A DNA stretch of 40,521 nucleotides from contig JAISIP010000045.1 of the NCBI GenBank assembly GCA_031261965.1, positions 1 through 40,521 of the forward strand. The letters are read 5' to 3'. This DNA comes from Victivallales bacterium (GTDB taxonomy: Bacteria > Verrucomicrobiota > Lentisphaeria > Victivallales > Victivallaceae). Positions 1-10,040 of the stretch are shown piece by piece; within the stretch, counting starts at the first letter, position 1; each line of letters opens with the position of its first letter. Position numbers and translations under genes: made by a program. Below the pieces are notes generated by a model. The model was not told the origin of the DNA. It saw only the letters and a list, made by a program, of their open reading frames with translations, and made no database searches.

Positions 1-1
1 G

Positions 2-700
2 TTCAATGATATGCTGGGCAACACTTTAGGCGTAAGCGACAACGGAAACTTCACTAAGGTGAACATGACCGCTTTCGGCGAAACTACCGCCACTAACAAC
101 TCATCACTATCCACTAATCACTTCTTCACCGGGAAACCCTATATCAGCGAACTCGGCTATGCAGTCCTCTTTCGCAACTACCGCCCGGAACAAGGCAAAT
201 GGCAAACCGCCGACCCCTTAGGCTACCCCGACGGCTGGAACAACTTAGCGTATGTCAATAACGGCGTAACCGGAGCAATCGACTATTTGGGGATGGAGTG
301 TGTAGCTGCAGATACTATTCAAAGGACGCGCAATTACATTTTATCTACCGGTCCACTTGTGGTTGAGAAGTTATCCGATTTTTCTTACCTGTATAGTATG
401 ACTTGGAGTGCCTACGGATTTGAACATTACGGGAGTTATATTTCTTGTTCATGTGGAGGCAGTTGTGGTTCTTGTGACGGGTTACATTGGGTAGAAGATA
501 ATATAGAAGGTCCATTTGTGGCTAATGACCCGGTTGTAGGGTGGTATCTTTCCGACGAAGTGATGACGGAAGAAGAATTAGCAGTGAAGAAAGATGATTG
601 GACTAAACAACTATCAGATGCTATTAGAGGTCCTCTTGAGGCATGGAAAGCCGATATATGGAAAGACATTGAGGTGTCGTGTATACCTAAGCCAGAGTAA
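2..700 (+). CDS. RHS repeat-associated core domain protein, C-terminal fragment (5' end outside window) with variable tip
   Basis: Frame is open to the left edge (F-N-D-M...). RHS-core-like 'GYAVLFRNYRPEQGKWQTADPLGYPDGWNNLAYVNNGVTGAIDYLG' is followed by a non-conserved C-terminal tip. Confidence 0.85.
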   Translation, partial: FNDMLGNTLGVSDNGNFTKVNMTAFGETTATNNSSLSTNHFFTGKPYISELGYAVLFRNYRPEQGKWQTADPLGYPDGWNNLAYVNNGVTGAIDYLGMECVAADTIQRTRNYILSTGPLVVEKLSDFSYLYSMTWSAYGFEHYGSYISCSCGGSCGSCDGLHWVEDNIEGPFVANDPVVGWYLSDEVMTEEELAVKKDDWTKQLSDAIRGPLEAWKADIWKDIEVSCIPKPE

Positions 701-783
701 TTATCGCAAGTGTATTAGGCGAAAGCTGACGAGAAGACACCACGCATAGTGTAAATAAGTTGCGTATATAGCTGAGAGGTTTT

Positions 784-3348
784 ATGAAACCAGGTTATTA
801 TATTATCGGGTTGTTGCTGTGCTGTGGTGGTTTTTTGTTCGGGAAACAGCCGGAGGAGGACATTGAGGTGATCACCGGGGAATGGGTCGAAACCGGCAAC
901 GTCAAAAAACTCTACGACACCCCGCTTGGGGCGGTTTACCGTTTTTCGCTCAGCTCCACATATCTTTGCCAACCTTATTCCTCCGATCTCGTTGTAAAAT
1001 ATCGGGGCAAGATCAATTATAAAAAGGAGAGTTCGAGTGGGGGCAGCCAACAGGAAGGAGTTAAATTCTCTGGCGTGTTGCAGTTCAATTTCGGCAAGAA
1101 ACGGCTGAAAGATAAGCGGTTTGTCGTTATTGACTTCAAGGTTCGGGCGTTCCCGGCGGTGGAAAAAAAGGAAACCGCCGACTTTCAGTTCCAGCTCCTC
1201 AGAAGCGGCGAGGAGAAACTTCACGACCGTTATAAAACAGTCAATGGGATTCTTGATCTGCATAATCGCAAATTGCCATGGTTTAGCACCTCTTTTCGTC
1301 AGCTCTCTGATTTTTGGAAAACGGAAACCAGCGGATATTATTATACTCCCCTATTTGAGCCGTATTCGTATCGAATTATTTTTGATACCCGAACGGGCAA
1401 AAATCTGACTGTGAATAACAATGGACTTAAAATGATTATTACCAAGCCGGAAGAGTTAATCGACAGCCGCTCCCCGATTGAGATAAAAACCTTTGGAATA
1501 GTGGCGCAATCTTTCGGGTCAAAATATCGACGGCAGGTGCTGGAATTTTCGCCGCCCAAGGTGTATCGTTTCAACTCAGCCGAGCTATTGGATGCTTTGC
1601 CGGAGTTGACGGTAAAAGCTTATCCATATGCCGGATACGCCTTGCGCGATTCCAGAAATCGCCCGGCTGCCGCCGAAGATGAGTTCCGGCAAGTAAAAAG
1701 AAACAATAACCCGGATTTGCAGTACGCCTACGCCTTGCGACTGCTCTATGGCGATAATGCGCAACCATCGCAAGCGATCGAACTTTTGGAGCGGGCGGCA
1801 AAAGAAGACCATGTTTTGGCAAATTACCAGCTTGGAGTATGTTACTATCGGGGATATGCCGTGGAGATGGATTACCGCAAGGCGGATCGTTATTTGAAAA
1901 TTGCCGAAAATTATGGCTATACCCCCGCGACTATCTTACGAATGTTACTGATTTGGAATCAGAAGAATCGCCCTCGATTCGCATATAAAAAACCTTGGGC
2001 GGAAAAAATGAAGAGAATGTTTATGTACAATCCTTCTTTTTGTCATGCTCATGACCCTCACGCATATAGAGGGATTTTTACCGGAGTAGGGGATTTGTCT
2101 GAAAGGGAGATTTCACCCAAAAGTTTCGCCAGAGGTGATTGGGCTGCAAAATATTTACATCTTAAAGAGGTTTTCACTGATGCGCGGGAAAGAACACTCA
2201 AAGAATTGGACGAGCTTATTCAATCCGGCTATCGACCGGGAGCGTTGCAACTGGCTATGTTTTTACAATGGAATAGAGCCTCTGACTTTGAGATCGCCGC
2301 AGCACTCAAGCGCGGAGTGGATATGGGCGACCGCGAGACGGAAATTATGTATTTGGAGTGGCAAGCCCGGCTCAAAAAATTGGATGCTTCGGCTTTTACC
2401 CTCTTGAAACAACTCCAATTCGGGTTTTATCCGCAATATCTTTTGCTTGAATTTGCGATGAAGAATCCCGACTTTCCCGGCGTTGCCGAGTTTTTGCAGT
2501 TTAAAAACGACCATGCCGAAGCAAAACGGATTTGGCAAGCGACAGATAAGCCCGAAGCCCGCTATTTGTTGGGTCTGCTGGAGTGGACGGTGGCGTTTCC
2601 TTATTGGAATATGCATGGCGTTATCCCGGTTCAAATCGAAGAAGAATCAATTGAAGATGGGAAAGACAGCCGCCCTGTAACCGAGCTTGACCGGCAACGG
2701 CGATACGAAATGAGGTCAATTCCCGCAGACGTCGGATTTAAGTATTTGAAAGAAGCCGCAAAGCAAGGTGTTCCCAATGCGATGTATCTGATTGCCCGGC
2801 AATATTCCCTGGCGGATTTTCCGATAGGCGATACGATAGATGACGAGGAACGATCAAAAATCGAGGGGCATCTTTTAATGAAACGTGCCGCCGAAGCCGG
2901 GCAGTTGAATGCGCGGTTTGAACTCTTAAAAACGGTAGTGGAGGACTCAACTACCTCTATAAACAAGATACCGCAATATTTGCCGGAAGTTGAGGAGTTT
3001 ATCAAGTTGGATTATTCCCCGGCGTATCTCGTAAAAGCGCGGATTTTGGATAAAATGGGGAGAAAAGATGCCCCCGAGGCATATTTGCGTGCCGCAAGAA
3101 AAGGCGAACGTGAAGCGTGGCGTCTGCTTGCACTTAAAGCCGCTGCGCAAAAACAAATGAAAATCGCCGATGAGTTTTGGAGCGATTATATCCGCGCCGA
3201 CCGGGAGTTCCGCCAACAGGATCGTTACGACGTATTCTACCCGGAAATCAAGATTGATATAAAAGAAAAACCGTGGCAAAAGCTCCTTGATGAGCGTGCC
3301 AAAATCTGGGAATCCAGCCTGAAGCCTGAAAAAATATTTGAAGATTGA
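784..3348 (+). CDS. Secreted/lipoprotein-like Sel1-repeat (TPR-like) protein
   Basis: N-terminal hydrophobic signal 'MKPGYYIIGLLLCCGGFLFG'; Sel1-like repeats 'ANYQLGVCYYRGYAVEMDYRKADRYLKIAENYGY', 'NAMYLIARQYS...LLMKRAAEAGQLNARFELL'. Confidence 0.75.
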   Translation: MKPGYYIIGLLLCCGGFLFGKQPEEDIEVITGEWVETGNVKKLYDTPLGAVYRFSLSSTYLCQPYSSDLVVKYRGKINYKKESSSGGSQQEGVKFSGVLQFNFGKKRLKDKRFVVIDFKVRAFPAVEKKETADFQFQLLRSGEEKLHDRYKTVNGILDLHNRKLPWFSTSFRQLSDFWKTETSGYYYTPLFEPYSYRIIFDTRTGKNLTVNNNGLKMIITKPEELIDSRSPIEIKTFGIVAQSFGSKYRRQVLEFSPPKVYRFNSAELLDALPELTVKAYPYAGYALRDSRNRPAAAEDEFRQVKRNNNPDLQYAYALRLLYGDNAQPSQAIELLERAAKEDHVLANYQLGVCYYRGYAVEMDYRKADRYLKIAENYGYTPATILRMLLIWNQKNRPRFAYKKPWAEKMKRMFMYNPSFCHAHDPHAYRGIFTGVGDLSEREISPKSFARGDWAAKYLHLKEVFTDARERTLKELDELIQSGYRPGALQLAMFLQWNRASDFEIAAALKRGVDMGDRETEIMYLEWQARLKKLDASAFTLLKQLQFGFYPQYLLLEFAMKNPDFPGVAEFLQFKNDHAEAKRIWQATDKPEARYLLGLLEWTVAFPYWNMHGVIPVQIEEESIEDGKDSRPVTELDRQRRYEMRSIPADVGFKYLKEAAKQGVPNAMYLIARQYSLADFPIGDTIDDEERSKIEGHLLMKRAAEAGQLNARFELLKTVVEDSTTSINKIPQYLPEVEEFIKLDYSPAYLVKARILDKMGRKDAPEAYLRAARKGEREAWRLLALKAAAQKQMKIADEFWSDYIRADREFRQQDRYDVFYPEIKIDIKEKPWQKLLDERAKIWESSLKPEKIFED

Positions 3349-3501
3349 GGACTATCTCTAAAAGCGGAAAAGTTGTCTAAAAATCGCACTTCCAAATTGT
3401 GAATCTGCTGATTTTTGAGATACCCTTGAGCTTAAAAATCACATCACGCATAGAATTGCGAGGCGCGATTTTCTGTCAAACTATCGATTTTCAGAGGTAG
3501 C
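3349..3501. repeat. Dispersed palindromic element, copy A (composite of two sub-elements)
   Basis: GGACTATCTCTAAAA...TTTTTGAGATACCC joined to ...CGATTTTCAGAGGTAGCC. Fills the gap exactly between the Sel1 stop (3348) and the recN stop (3502). Confidence 0.75.
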
Positions 3502-5157
3502 CTAAAGATTGCTCAAGATGTCTTTGGCGTGGGTTTCCGCCGATGCGCCGCCGCCGAGCATTCGACCGATCTCTTTGATTTGCTCCGGCTGGTTTAATTC
3601 GCGGCACCGGGAATAGGTTCGCCCCTCTTTGGTGAGTTTCTCGACTCCAAAATGGCGATCCGCCCGGGCTGCCACTTGCGCTAAATGTGAAATACAGAGA
3701 ATCTGGCGGTTCTTCCCCAAATTATGCAACTCCTTGCCCACCTGATTCGCGGTTTCCCCACCGATATTTACATCAATTTCATCGAAAACAACCATCGGAA
3801 TTAAGTCAGCGTCGGCTAAAACCGTCTTTAACGCCAACATCAGTCGCGATAATTCACCGCTTGAGGCGATCTTGCGCAACGGTTGCACGCTCTCTCCGGC
3901 GTTTGCGCTAAACAGCAACTCAATGCGATCCATGCCGTTAGCACCCGGTTCAACTTGGGTGAATTCAACTTCAAGAACGCTCTTGGCAAAACCGATCGCC
4001 GTAAGTTTTTGCATCACTTTTGTGGCAAAAGAAGCGGCACACTTTTTGCGTAAAATCGAGAGCTTTTCCGCCTCTTCTTGCAATTTTTCTGCAAGTTGTT
4101 TTTTTCTCAAATCAAATTCGGCACGTCGCGCCGCGGTATTGCGAAACAATTCGAGCCGATGCGCCGATTCTTCACGAAGTGTCAACACCTGTTCCAGCGT
4201 CGGGCCGTAACGTCGCTTGAGCGTAAAGAGTTCCCCAATGCGGCTCTCCATCGCCGATAACGCCTCGGGGTCAAGTTCGACTTTTTCGGCAAGCTCGCCG
4301 ATTCGGCTCGAAAGCGTGCCGATGCTCTGTTGCAAGCGGTCGCACTCCTCCAAAAATCCGGTCGTCAACGCTTCATCAATTCGCGACAGTTCCAAGAGTT
4401 TGCGATAGACGCTTCCGAGTTGGTCGGCGACCCCGTTCTCCTGTTCGGTCAGCATCTCGGTCAATTGCCGCGCCGTTTCGACCACCTGCCGGGAGTTTCC
4501 GGCAATTTTAAATCGCAATGAAAGCTCCTCGTCTTCGCCCAATGTGGGGTTGACCTTGTCGATATCCTCCAACTGAAGCTCTAACAAACCCCGCTCAGCT
4601 TCGTCCGGCAATTGACGGTCGAAGTCCTCTCGTTCACGCTTAAGCGCGTCAAGCTCTTCGGTGATTAGCCGACACTGTTCCAATTGGGGTTCCGCCCCGG
4701 CATAACGATCGAGCATTTCAAGCTGGCGTGCCGGAATCAGCAATGAAAGCTGCTCATTTGCACCGTGAATATCGATCAACTGCCCGCCGATTGCCGTCAG
4801 CAATCGGGCGCTGACCGGGGTGTCGTTCACGAAATTCCGCACATTCGTCGCTCCGATCACCCGGCGCAATTGAAGCGGCTCGGACTTCTCAAACGGAATT
4901 CCAGCCGGAATTAAAATTGCCTCGATATTGGCAACCAAGTACTCCGGCACCTCAAAACTGCCGGTAACTGCACAATAACTGCACCCGGTGCGGATCACCC
5001 CGCGATCGACTCTTCCTCCGAGCAAAAGCTCCACCGCCCCCATCAAAATCGATTTGCCCGCGCCGGATTCGCCGGTAACGACGTTGAAACCGGGGGCGAA
5101 CTCCAGCTCCGCCTCTTCAATCAGCGCAAAATTGGTGATTTTTACAAATGTAAGCAT
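3502..5157 (-). CDS. recN: DNA repair protein RecN
   Basis: 'MLTFVKITNFALIEEAELEFAPGFNVVTGESGAGKSILMGAVELLLGGR' Walker A; C-terminal 'SSGELSRLMLALKTVLA...VFDEIDVNIGGETANQVGKEL'. Confidence 0.97.
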   Translation of the reverse strand: MLTFVKITNFALIEEAELEFAPGFNVVTGESGAGKSILMGAVELLLGGRVDRGVIRTGCSYCAVTGSFEVPEYLVANIEAILIPAGIPFEKSEPLQLRRVIGATNVRNFVNDTPVSARLLTAIGGQLIDIHGANEQLSLLIPARQLEMLDRYAGAEPQLEQCRLITEELDALKREREDFDRQLPDEAERGLLELQLEDIDKVNPTLGEDEELSLRFKIAGNSRQVVETARQLTEMLTEQENGVADQLGSVYRKLLELSRIDEALTTGFLEECDRLQQSIGTLSSRIGELAEKVELDPEALSAMESRIGELFTLKRRYGPTLEQVLTLREESAHRLELFRNTAARRAEFDLRKKQLAEKLQEEAEKLSILRKKCAASFATKVMQKLTAIGFAKSVLEVEFTQVEPGANGMDRIELLFSANAGESVQPLRKIASSGELSRLMLALKTVLADADLIPMVVFDEIDVNIGGETANQVGKELHNLGKNRQILCISHLAQVAARADRHFGVEKLTKEGRTYSRCRELNQPEQIKEIGRMLGGGASAETHAKDILSNL

Positions 5158-5163
5158 AATCGA

Positions 5164-6045
5164 CTAATGTACGTCACGCCGCAAAGGAATTGAATCCGCC
5201 GCTCCGGCACGCCCAATGGCAATCGCCGCCGCCTTGGTCGCAAGTGTTATTGCCGCCTTTAACTCCATCCCCTCCGACAGCCCGGCGAATAAATAGCCGA
5301 TAAATGTGTCGCCCGCACCGGTGGTATCCACCACCTCGGCCGGATATGCCGGTACGGTTACAAACATGCCGTCTTCATCGAGAAAAGCACTGCCGGAAGC
5401 ACCCAAAGTGAGAATCACCCGGCAATTCGGATAGTTTGCATTTAGTGCAATTAAAATCGCTTTGGGGTCTTCCACTCCTGCCACACCTGCACCTTCGGTC
5501 TGGTTCAGTACCAGATAGCTCAACAGCCCAAGCGGCAACGTTTCGGCGATTTTGGGGTCAAACGGGGCAAAGTTCAGCCCGATTACAATGCCTGCTTCAT
5601 GTGCTTTGCGAATAATCAAATCAAGCGAATTTATCTCGTTTTGCAGCAACAAAAAGCCTCCTTCAGCCGCCTTAAGCACCGTATCAATCTCTTGTTCGGT
5701 GATCTTATAGTTCGCCCCGCCGAAAATAATAATGGCGTTTTCTCCGCTCGGATCAACTTGAACTATCGCATGACCGGTCGGAGCAGTGTCGGTGGTAATG
5801 ACCAATGACGTATCAACCCCGGCGTTATCGAGCGCCAAACGCAAAACTTCGCCGTCTTTGCCGATTTTTCCGGCATGCATAATTTTCGCCCCGGCACGCG
5901 CTAAAGCGATCGACTGATTCAGACCCTTTCCGCCGCAACCGGTAACGCAGTTCTCGGCACTCAACGTCTCGCCCGGACGGACAAAATGAGTTACCTTATA
6001 GAAATAATCGAGATTCATCGACCCAAAACAAACAATTTTCTTCAT
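5164..6045 (-). CDS. PfkB-family carbohydrate kinase (ribokinase-like)
   Basis: 'GSMNLDYFYKVTHFVRPGETLSAENCVTGCGGKGLNQSIALARAGA' and 'DTTGAGDTFIGYLFAGL'. Confidence 0.93.
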   Translation of the reverse strand: MKKIVCFGSMNLDYFYKVTHFVRPGETLSAENCVTGCGGKGLNQSIALARAGAKIMHAGKIGKDGEVLRLALDNAGVDTSLVITTDTAPTGHAIVQVDPSGENAIIIFGGANYKITEQEIDTVLKAAEGGFLLLQNEINSLDLIIRKAHEAGIVIGLNFAPFDPKIAETLPLGLLSYLVLNQTEGAGVAGVEDPKAILIALNANYPNCRVILTLGASGSAFLDEDGMFVTVPAYPAEVVDTTGAGDTFIGYLFAGLSEGMELKAAITLATKAAAIAIGRAGAADSIPLRRDVH

Positions 6046-8309
6046 AGCTGTTTCTCCGCAAGTTTTTTCAATTTAGTTAAGTCGAGTTTGCCGCTGCCGA
6101 GCAACGGAAGACGATCGATTTTGACAAAATCCTCCGCCTTGGGAATCCAAAGATTCGGAAGTTTATCAGCACGCAGCTGTGCGATAATCGCCACCGGGTC
6201 AAAATCATCCGGAGTATAAAATACCACCAACCGTTCACCGCGCTTCGCGTCCGTGCGGCCTGCGACCGCGATTTCGCGTTCGCCGTTACCGCGAATAGTG
6301 GCGATCGCCTGCTCAACAACTTCATGCGGCACCATTTCTCCGCCGATTTTGCTGAATCGTGACGCCCGCCCGGTAATATACACATAGCCGTCGCGGTCAA
6401 TTCGCGCAATATCACCGGTGTTGTAGTAGCCGTTCTGGACGACCCTGGCGGTTTGTTCCGGGTCGTTCAGATAACCTTTCATGACAATTCCGCCTTTAAC
6501 CTGCAAAAGTCCGGGCTGATTCGCGCCGAGTTCCACCCCGGTATAAGGATCGACCGTCCGTACATGAATTCCCGGCAAAGGAATGCCGATACTGCCGGAG
6601 TGATGAGCATGTTTTCCCAGCAGATGAATCTCATTGCACAAATTGACCGTCACAATCGGCGAAAGCTCGGTACAACCGTAACCCTCGACAATCTCCAGCC
6701 CCGTCATCGCCCGAAACTTAGCGGCAAGCTCAAAACTCAATTTCTCCGCCCCGGTAATTACCAGTCGCAACGACTTAAGCTGTTCGGCATTCGCTTTTCG
6801 CATATAGCCTTGCAAAAAGGTCGGAGTAGCTGTGAGTAACGTCACTCCATACTCGTTGATCGCTTTTACCACACCGGTAGCGTCAAGCGGGTTCGGCACA
6901 TAGATCACCGGGGTTCCGGACAGCGCCGGAAACGCAAATTCCACCGTGAAACCGTAAGCGTGAAAGAGCGGCAGATTCCCGGCGATACGATCGCGCTTAG
7001 TCCACAAAATCATCCGCCAAAACGACCAAAGATCGCAATTGATGTTACGGTGGGTAAGTTGAACCGCCTTGGGTTTGCCGGTTGAACCGCTGGAGAACAG
7101 CAGCACCGCCTCCCTGCCGACGTTGAACGCGCTGCGCGGTGCAAGACGGCGCATTAGCATTTTGAACGGCATAAACAGACAAAGCAGCGTGATTAAATAT
7201 TTGTCGTATTTGGTTATCTTCTTTGCCTCATCTTCAAGAATAACCATCTGAGCAGTCTCTTGCCACCCGAGTTTCTCTAAAAATTTGCGGCTGGTCAAAA
7301 TCCGGTCGATCCCGGCACGGGTCGCGGCTTCAAGTGCAACCTCTTCACCTGCGCTGAAGTTTATGATTCCCGGTGTTTTATCCGCAAAAAGCACACCCAT
7401 AATCATTGCAACCATAGTAGTGCAATTGGGCAGCAATACCCCGACGTAACGCGAATTGGTTTCCAGTTTACGTACCCGGCGCGATAAAATCGCACTGCGA
7501 ATGAGCATTGACAAGTTGCCGTATTTCGTCCCGTCCGCATCAAGATAAGTTACGGTAAACGGATGTCTTTTCGCCCGTTTGGCAAACCATATATGCAGCG
7601 GCAACTCACCGGGTTGCGGAGCCGCTTCGGACTCGGCTCCAAGCTCGGAAATCACCTGCCGAAACTCAAACGCCGACAGCGACGGTGAGACCGGGTGTCC
7701 GATTTTTAAGCTGAAATTAATCGGAATCGTGCGTGGCACACGGTATTTGAGCCGTTTTTTGTGTATGGTAAACAATCGCCCCCAGAGCATTCCGATTCGC
7801 ATCGGAATTACCGTCACTTCCACCCCGTTCGGGAGCAATGGCGCCACGCCGGAACGAAAACGCATAAGTCCGCCGTTGCCGGAAATCCCCCCCTCAGGGA
7901 ACAGGCAAAGCACTTCGCCTTTGCGCAACCGGGCGCGAACCCGATGAAAAAATCGCCGCATCGCCTTTGGTTGACTGATCGACGGAACTTGGATAACTCC
8001 AAGATACCAAAAGAGAAACCGGGTCGGCACAAAATCGATAATCTCTTTGCGTATCATAAATTTGACCGGGCGATGCGATGCCGATTGGATCAGCAGCATA
8101 TCGATCAGCGAAACGTGATTTGAAACCAGAAGCACCGGGCCGGAATCCGGGATATTCTCCACTCCGTCCACTCGAAATCGCATAAGCGTATGGCGCAAAA
8201 TCCAGACCGTAAGCTTCATCGAAAGTCTGGGACGCAACACCAAAATCAAGAGGCAAAGAAAAACAATAAAACCGAGTACCGACAGGAGGATTATCGTCAT
8301 ATTATTCAT
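6042..8309 (-). CDS. Bifunctional lysophospholipid acyltransferase / acyl-AMP ligase (Aas-like, no MFS domain)
   Basis: N-terminal PlsC motif 'NHVSLID' and 'FPEGGIS'; AMP-binding 'LLFSSGSTGKPKAVQLTH', 'EGYGCTELSP', 'YNTGDIARIDRDGYVYITGR'. Confidence 0.9.
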   Translation of the reverse strand: MNNMTIILLSVLGFIVFLCLLILVLRPRLSMKLTVWILRHTLMRFRVDGVENIPDSGPVLLVSNHVSLIDMLLIQSASHRPVKFMIRKEIIDFVPTRFLFWYLGVIQVPSISQPKAMRRFFHRVRARLRKGEVLCLFPEGGISGNGGLMRFRSGVAPLLPNGVEVTVIPMRIGMLWGRLFTIHKKRLKYRVPRTIPINFSLKIGHPVSPSLSAFEFRQVISELGAESEAAPQPGELPLHIWFAKRAKRHPFTVTYLDADGTKYGNLSMLIRSAILSRRVRKLETNSRYVGVLLPNCTTMVAMIMGVLFADKTPGIINFSAGEEVALEAATRAGIDRILTSRKFLEKLGWQETAQMVILEDEAKKITKYDKYLITLLCLFMPFKMLMRRLAPRSAFNVGREAVLLFSSGSTGKPKAVQLTHRNINCDLWSFWRMILWTKRDRIAGNLPLFHAYGFTVEFAFPALSGTPVIYVPNPLDATGVVKAINEYGVTLLTATPTFLQGYMRKANAEQLKSLRLVITGAEKLSFELAAKFRAMTGLEIVEGYGCTELSPIVTVNLCNEIHLLGKHAHHSGSIGIPLPGIHVRTVDPYTGVELGANQPGLLQVKGGIVMKGYLNDPEQTARVVQNGYYNTGDIARIDRDGYVYITGRASRFSKIGGEMVPHEVVEQAIATIRGNGEREIAVAGRTDAKRGERLVVFYTPDDFDPVAIIAQLRADKLPNLWIPKAEDFVKIDRLPLLGSGKLDLTKLKKLAEKQL

Positions 8310-8319
8310 GTTGTTACAT

Positions 8320-8937
8320 TTACTCCAAGTTTTTCAGTTGCTTGCGAAATTCTTCGACAGAAGTACAACGCAAATAAGGATTTTTCGTTTTCTCCTCGCC
8401 TAAAGTGCGGCACGACACCTCCCCGTAATCATGTCCCGGGTAAATCATCAACTTATCCGGCAAAGGTAAAATCACGTTTTTTATGGTCTCAAACATCTCT
8501 TTTGAACGGCAAAAGCCGATGCAGCCGACAAAAAGCGTATCCCCGGTGAAAAGTGCCGAATCATCGGAAAGTCTGAAGATCAGCGAATCCCGGCTATGTC
8601 CCGGCGTTGAAAGAACTTCGATCCACCCGTCGCCAAACGGCAGTTTTTGACCGTTGTGCAGTTTGATTTCTCCGGCAAGCGGGTGGTTGGAGTGGCTTGC
8701 GACTTCGGCGGGGAAGAATCCCCGCGCCTCGCCGAGGCACTCGCAATGATCCTGGTGTCCATGCGTCAAAAGAATATATCGCGCCTTGAGCGACTCGACA
8801 TTTTTCACGGCACGGCGAATTACATCGCAATCTCCGGTCGGGTCCACCAGCGCGGCATCGCCGTTGTCCGCGACGATCAGATAGGAGAAATTCTGATCGT
8901 ATCCCCCAACCCGTAATTGTTTAACCAGAAAGGACAT
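8320..8937 (-). CDS. MBL-fold metallo-hydrolase (glyoxalase II-like)
   Basis: 'LLTHGHQDHCEC' HxHxDH motif, 'TPGHSRDS', 'FTGDTLF', 'YPGHDYGEVS'. Confidence 0.92.
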   Translation of the reverse strand: MSFLVKQLRVGGYDQNFSYLIVADNGDAALVDPTGDCDVIRRAVKNVESLKARYILLTHGHQDHCECLGEARGFFPAEVASHSNHPLAGEIKLHNGQKLPFGDGWIEVLSTPGHSRDSLIFRLSDDSALFTGDTLFVGCIGFCRSKEMFETIKNVILPLPDKLMIYPGHDYGEVSCRTLGEEKTKNPYLRCTSVEEFRKQLKNLE

Positions 8938-8938
8938 A

Positions 8939-9931
8939 TCAGTGGCTCGCTTCGCCTCGTTCCTTGAGGAAATTCAACGCAGCGGCAGCTCCGGCGTAAT
9001 ATCCTATGTCACGACGCAACTCGGATGAGACGATTTCACAAGCTTCCCGCGGCTCTTTCCAGCAGAATTGCGGCAAATACTTTTTAATCGGGTCGGTGTA
9101 GAGATCACCCACCGCCCATGCCAAAGTGCCGAGAATCAGTTTTTCCGGGTTGAACGTATTTATAAGCATACCAAACGCCTGAGCGTTGCGCAAACTCATT
9201 TCGTCCCACAACGCGACCGAGTACGGGTCGTTGGCACGCACCGCCTTTTCCAACACGACCATATCAATTGCGTCAGCTTTGCCATCGACAAGCTGCATAA
9301 TCATGCTGTCGGGCTTATCTTTTAGCTCCGCTTGTATGCGCAAAGCGAGTGCCCGGCCGCCGGAGTACGCCTCGTAGCACCCTTTTTGTCCGCAACTGCA
9401 TTGTCTGCCGTTTATTTCAACGCAGATATGCCCGACTTCACCGGCACTCAACGCCCGACCGCCACGAATTAAGTGACCGGCGGCGATAATTCCGCCACCG
9501 ATGCCGGTACTCATAGTTAAGTAGATAATATCCTTGCAAGCGCGACCGGCACCAAAAAACCACTCAGCCAGAGCACCGCAGTTCGCATCGTTTTCAAAAC
9601 AACCGTCCAACTTCAAATTATCGCGCATATATTGTAAAATAGGGACGTTGCGCCAATGGCGATTGTTTACCGGGGCGGTCATAATTCCATTGACCGGGTC
9701 GGCGGGAAACGGCGCGGAAATTCCAAAAGCGGCGATGTCGCCCATCGTAAGCTTGGCTTCGGCGACAAGTCTCTTGGCTTCGGAGACCATTTGCGGAAGA
9801 ATATCTTCGGGATACGTATCGACATTTTCAATGCGTGCTTTGCCGAGAATTTTCCCTTCGCTTGATCCCAAGCCGATTCCAAGTTTAGTTCCGCCGACAT
9901 CAAAACCCAGCACGATTTGTTCTCGAACCAT
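8939..9931 (-). CDS. ROK family sugar kinase (glucokinase-like)
   Basis: 'LGFDVGGTKLGIGLGSSEGKILG', 'STGIGGGIIAAGHLIRGGRALSAGEVGHICVEINGRQCSCGQKGCYEAYSGG' (ROK zinc motif). Confidence 0.93.
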   Translation of the reverse strand: MVREQIVLGFDVGGTKLGIGLGSSEGKILGKARIENVDTYPEDILPQMVSEAKRLVAEAKLTMGDIAAFGISAPFPADPVNGIMTAPVNNRHWRNVPILQYMRDNLKLDGCFENDANCGALAEWFFGAGRACKDIIYLTMSTGIGGGIIAAGHLIRGGRALSAGEVGHICVEINGRQCSCGQKGCYEAYSGGRALALRIQAELKDKPDSMIMQLVDGKADAIDMVVLEKAVRANDPYSVALWDEMSLRNAQAFGMLINTFNPEKLILGTLAWAVGDLYTDPIKKYLPQFCWKEPREACEIVSSELRRDIGYYAGAAAALNFLKERGEASH

Positions 9932-10040
9932 ATTTTTCTCCGTTTTTTTAACTTTTATTGTAAATACACGTTTGCAGAATATAACCCCGGTACTATATTT
10001 TATAAAGGGTCTAAATTCAACTTTCTCGGAGTTTTTTTAT

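Noticed and set aside
9534-10040. N-terminal extension of the TolQ/MotA-like ORF back to 9534
   Set aside because: It overlaps the ROK kinase gene antisense and carries no family similarity. The family N-terminus fits the ATG at 10041.
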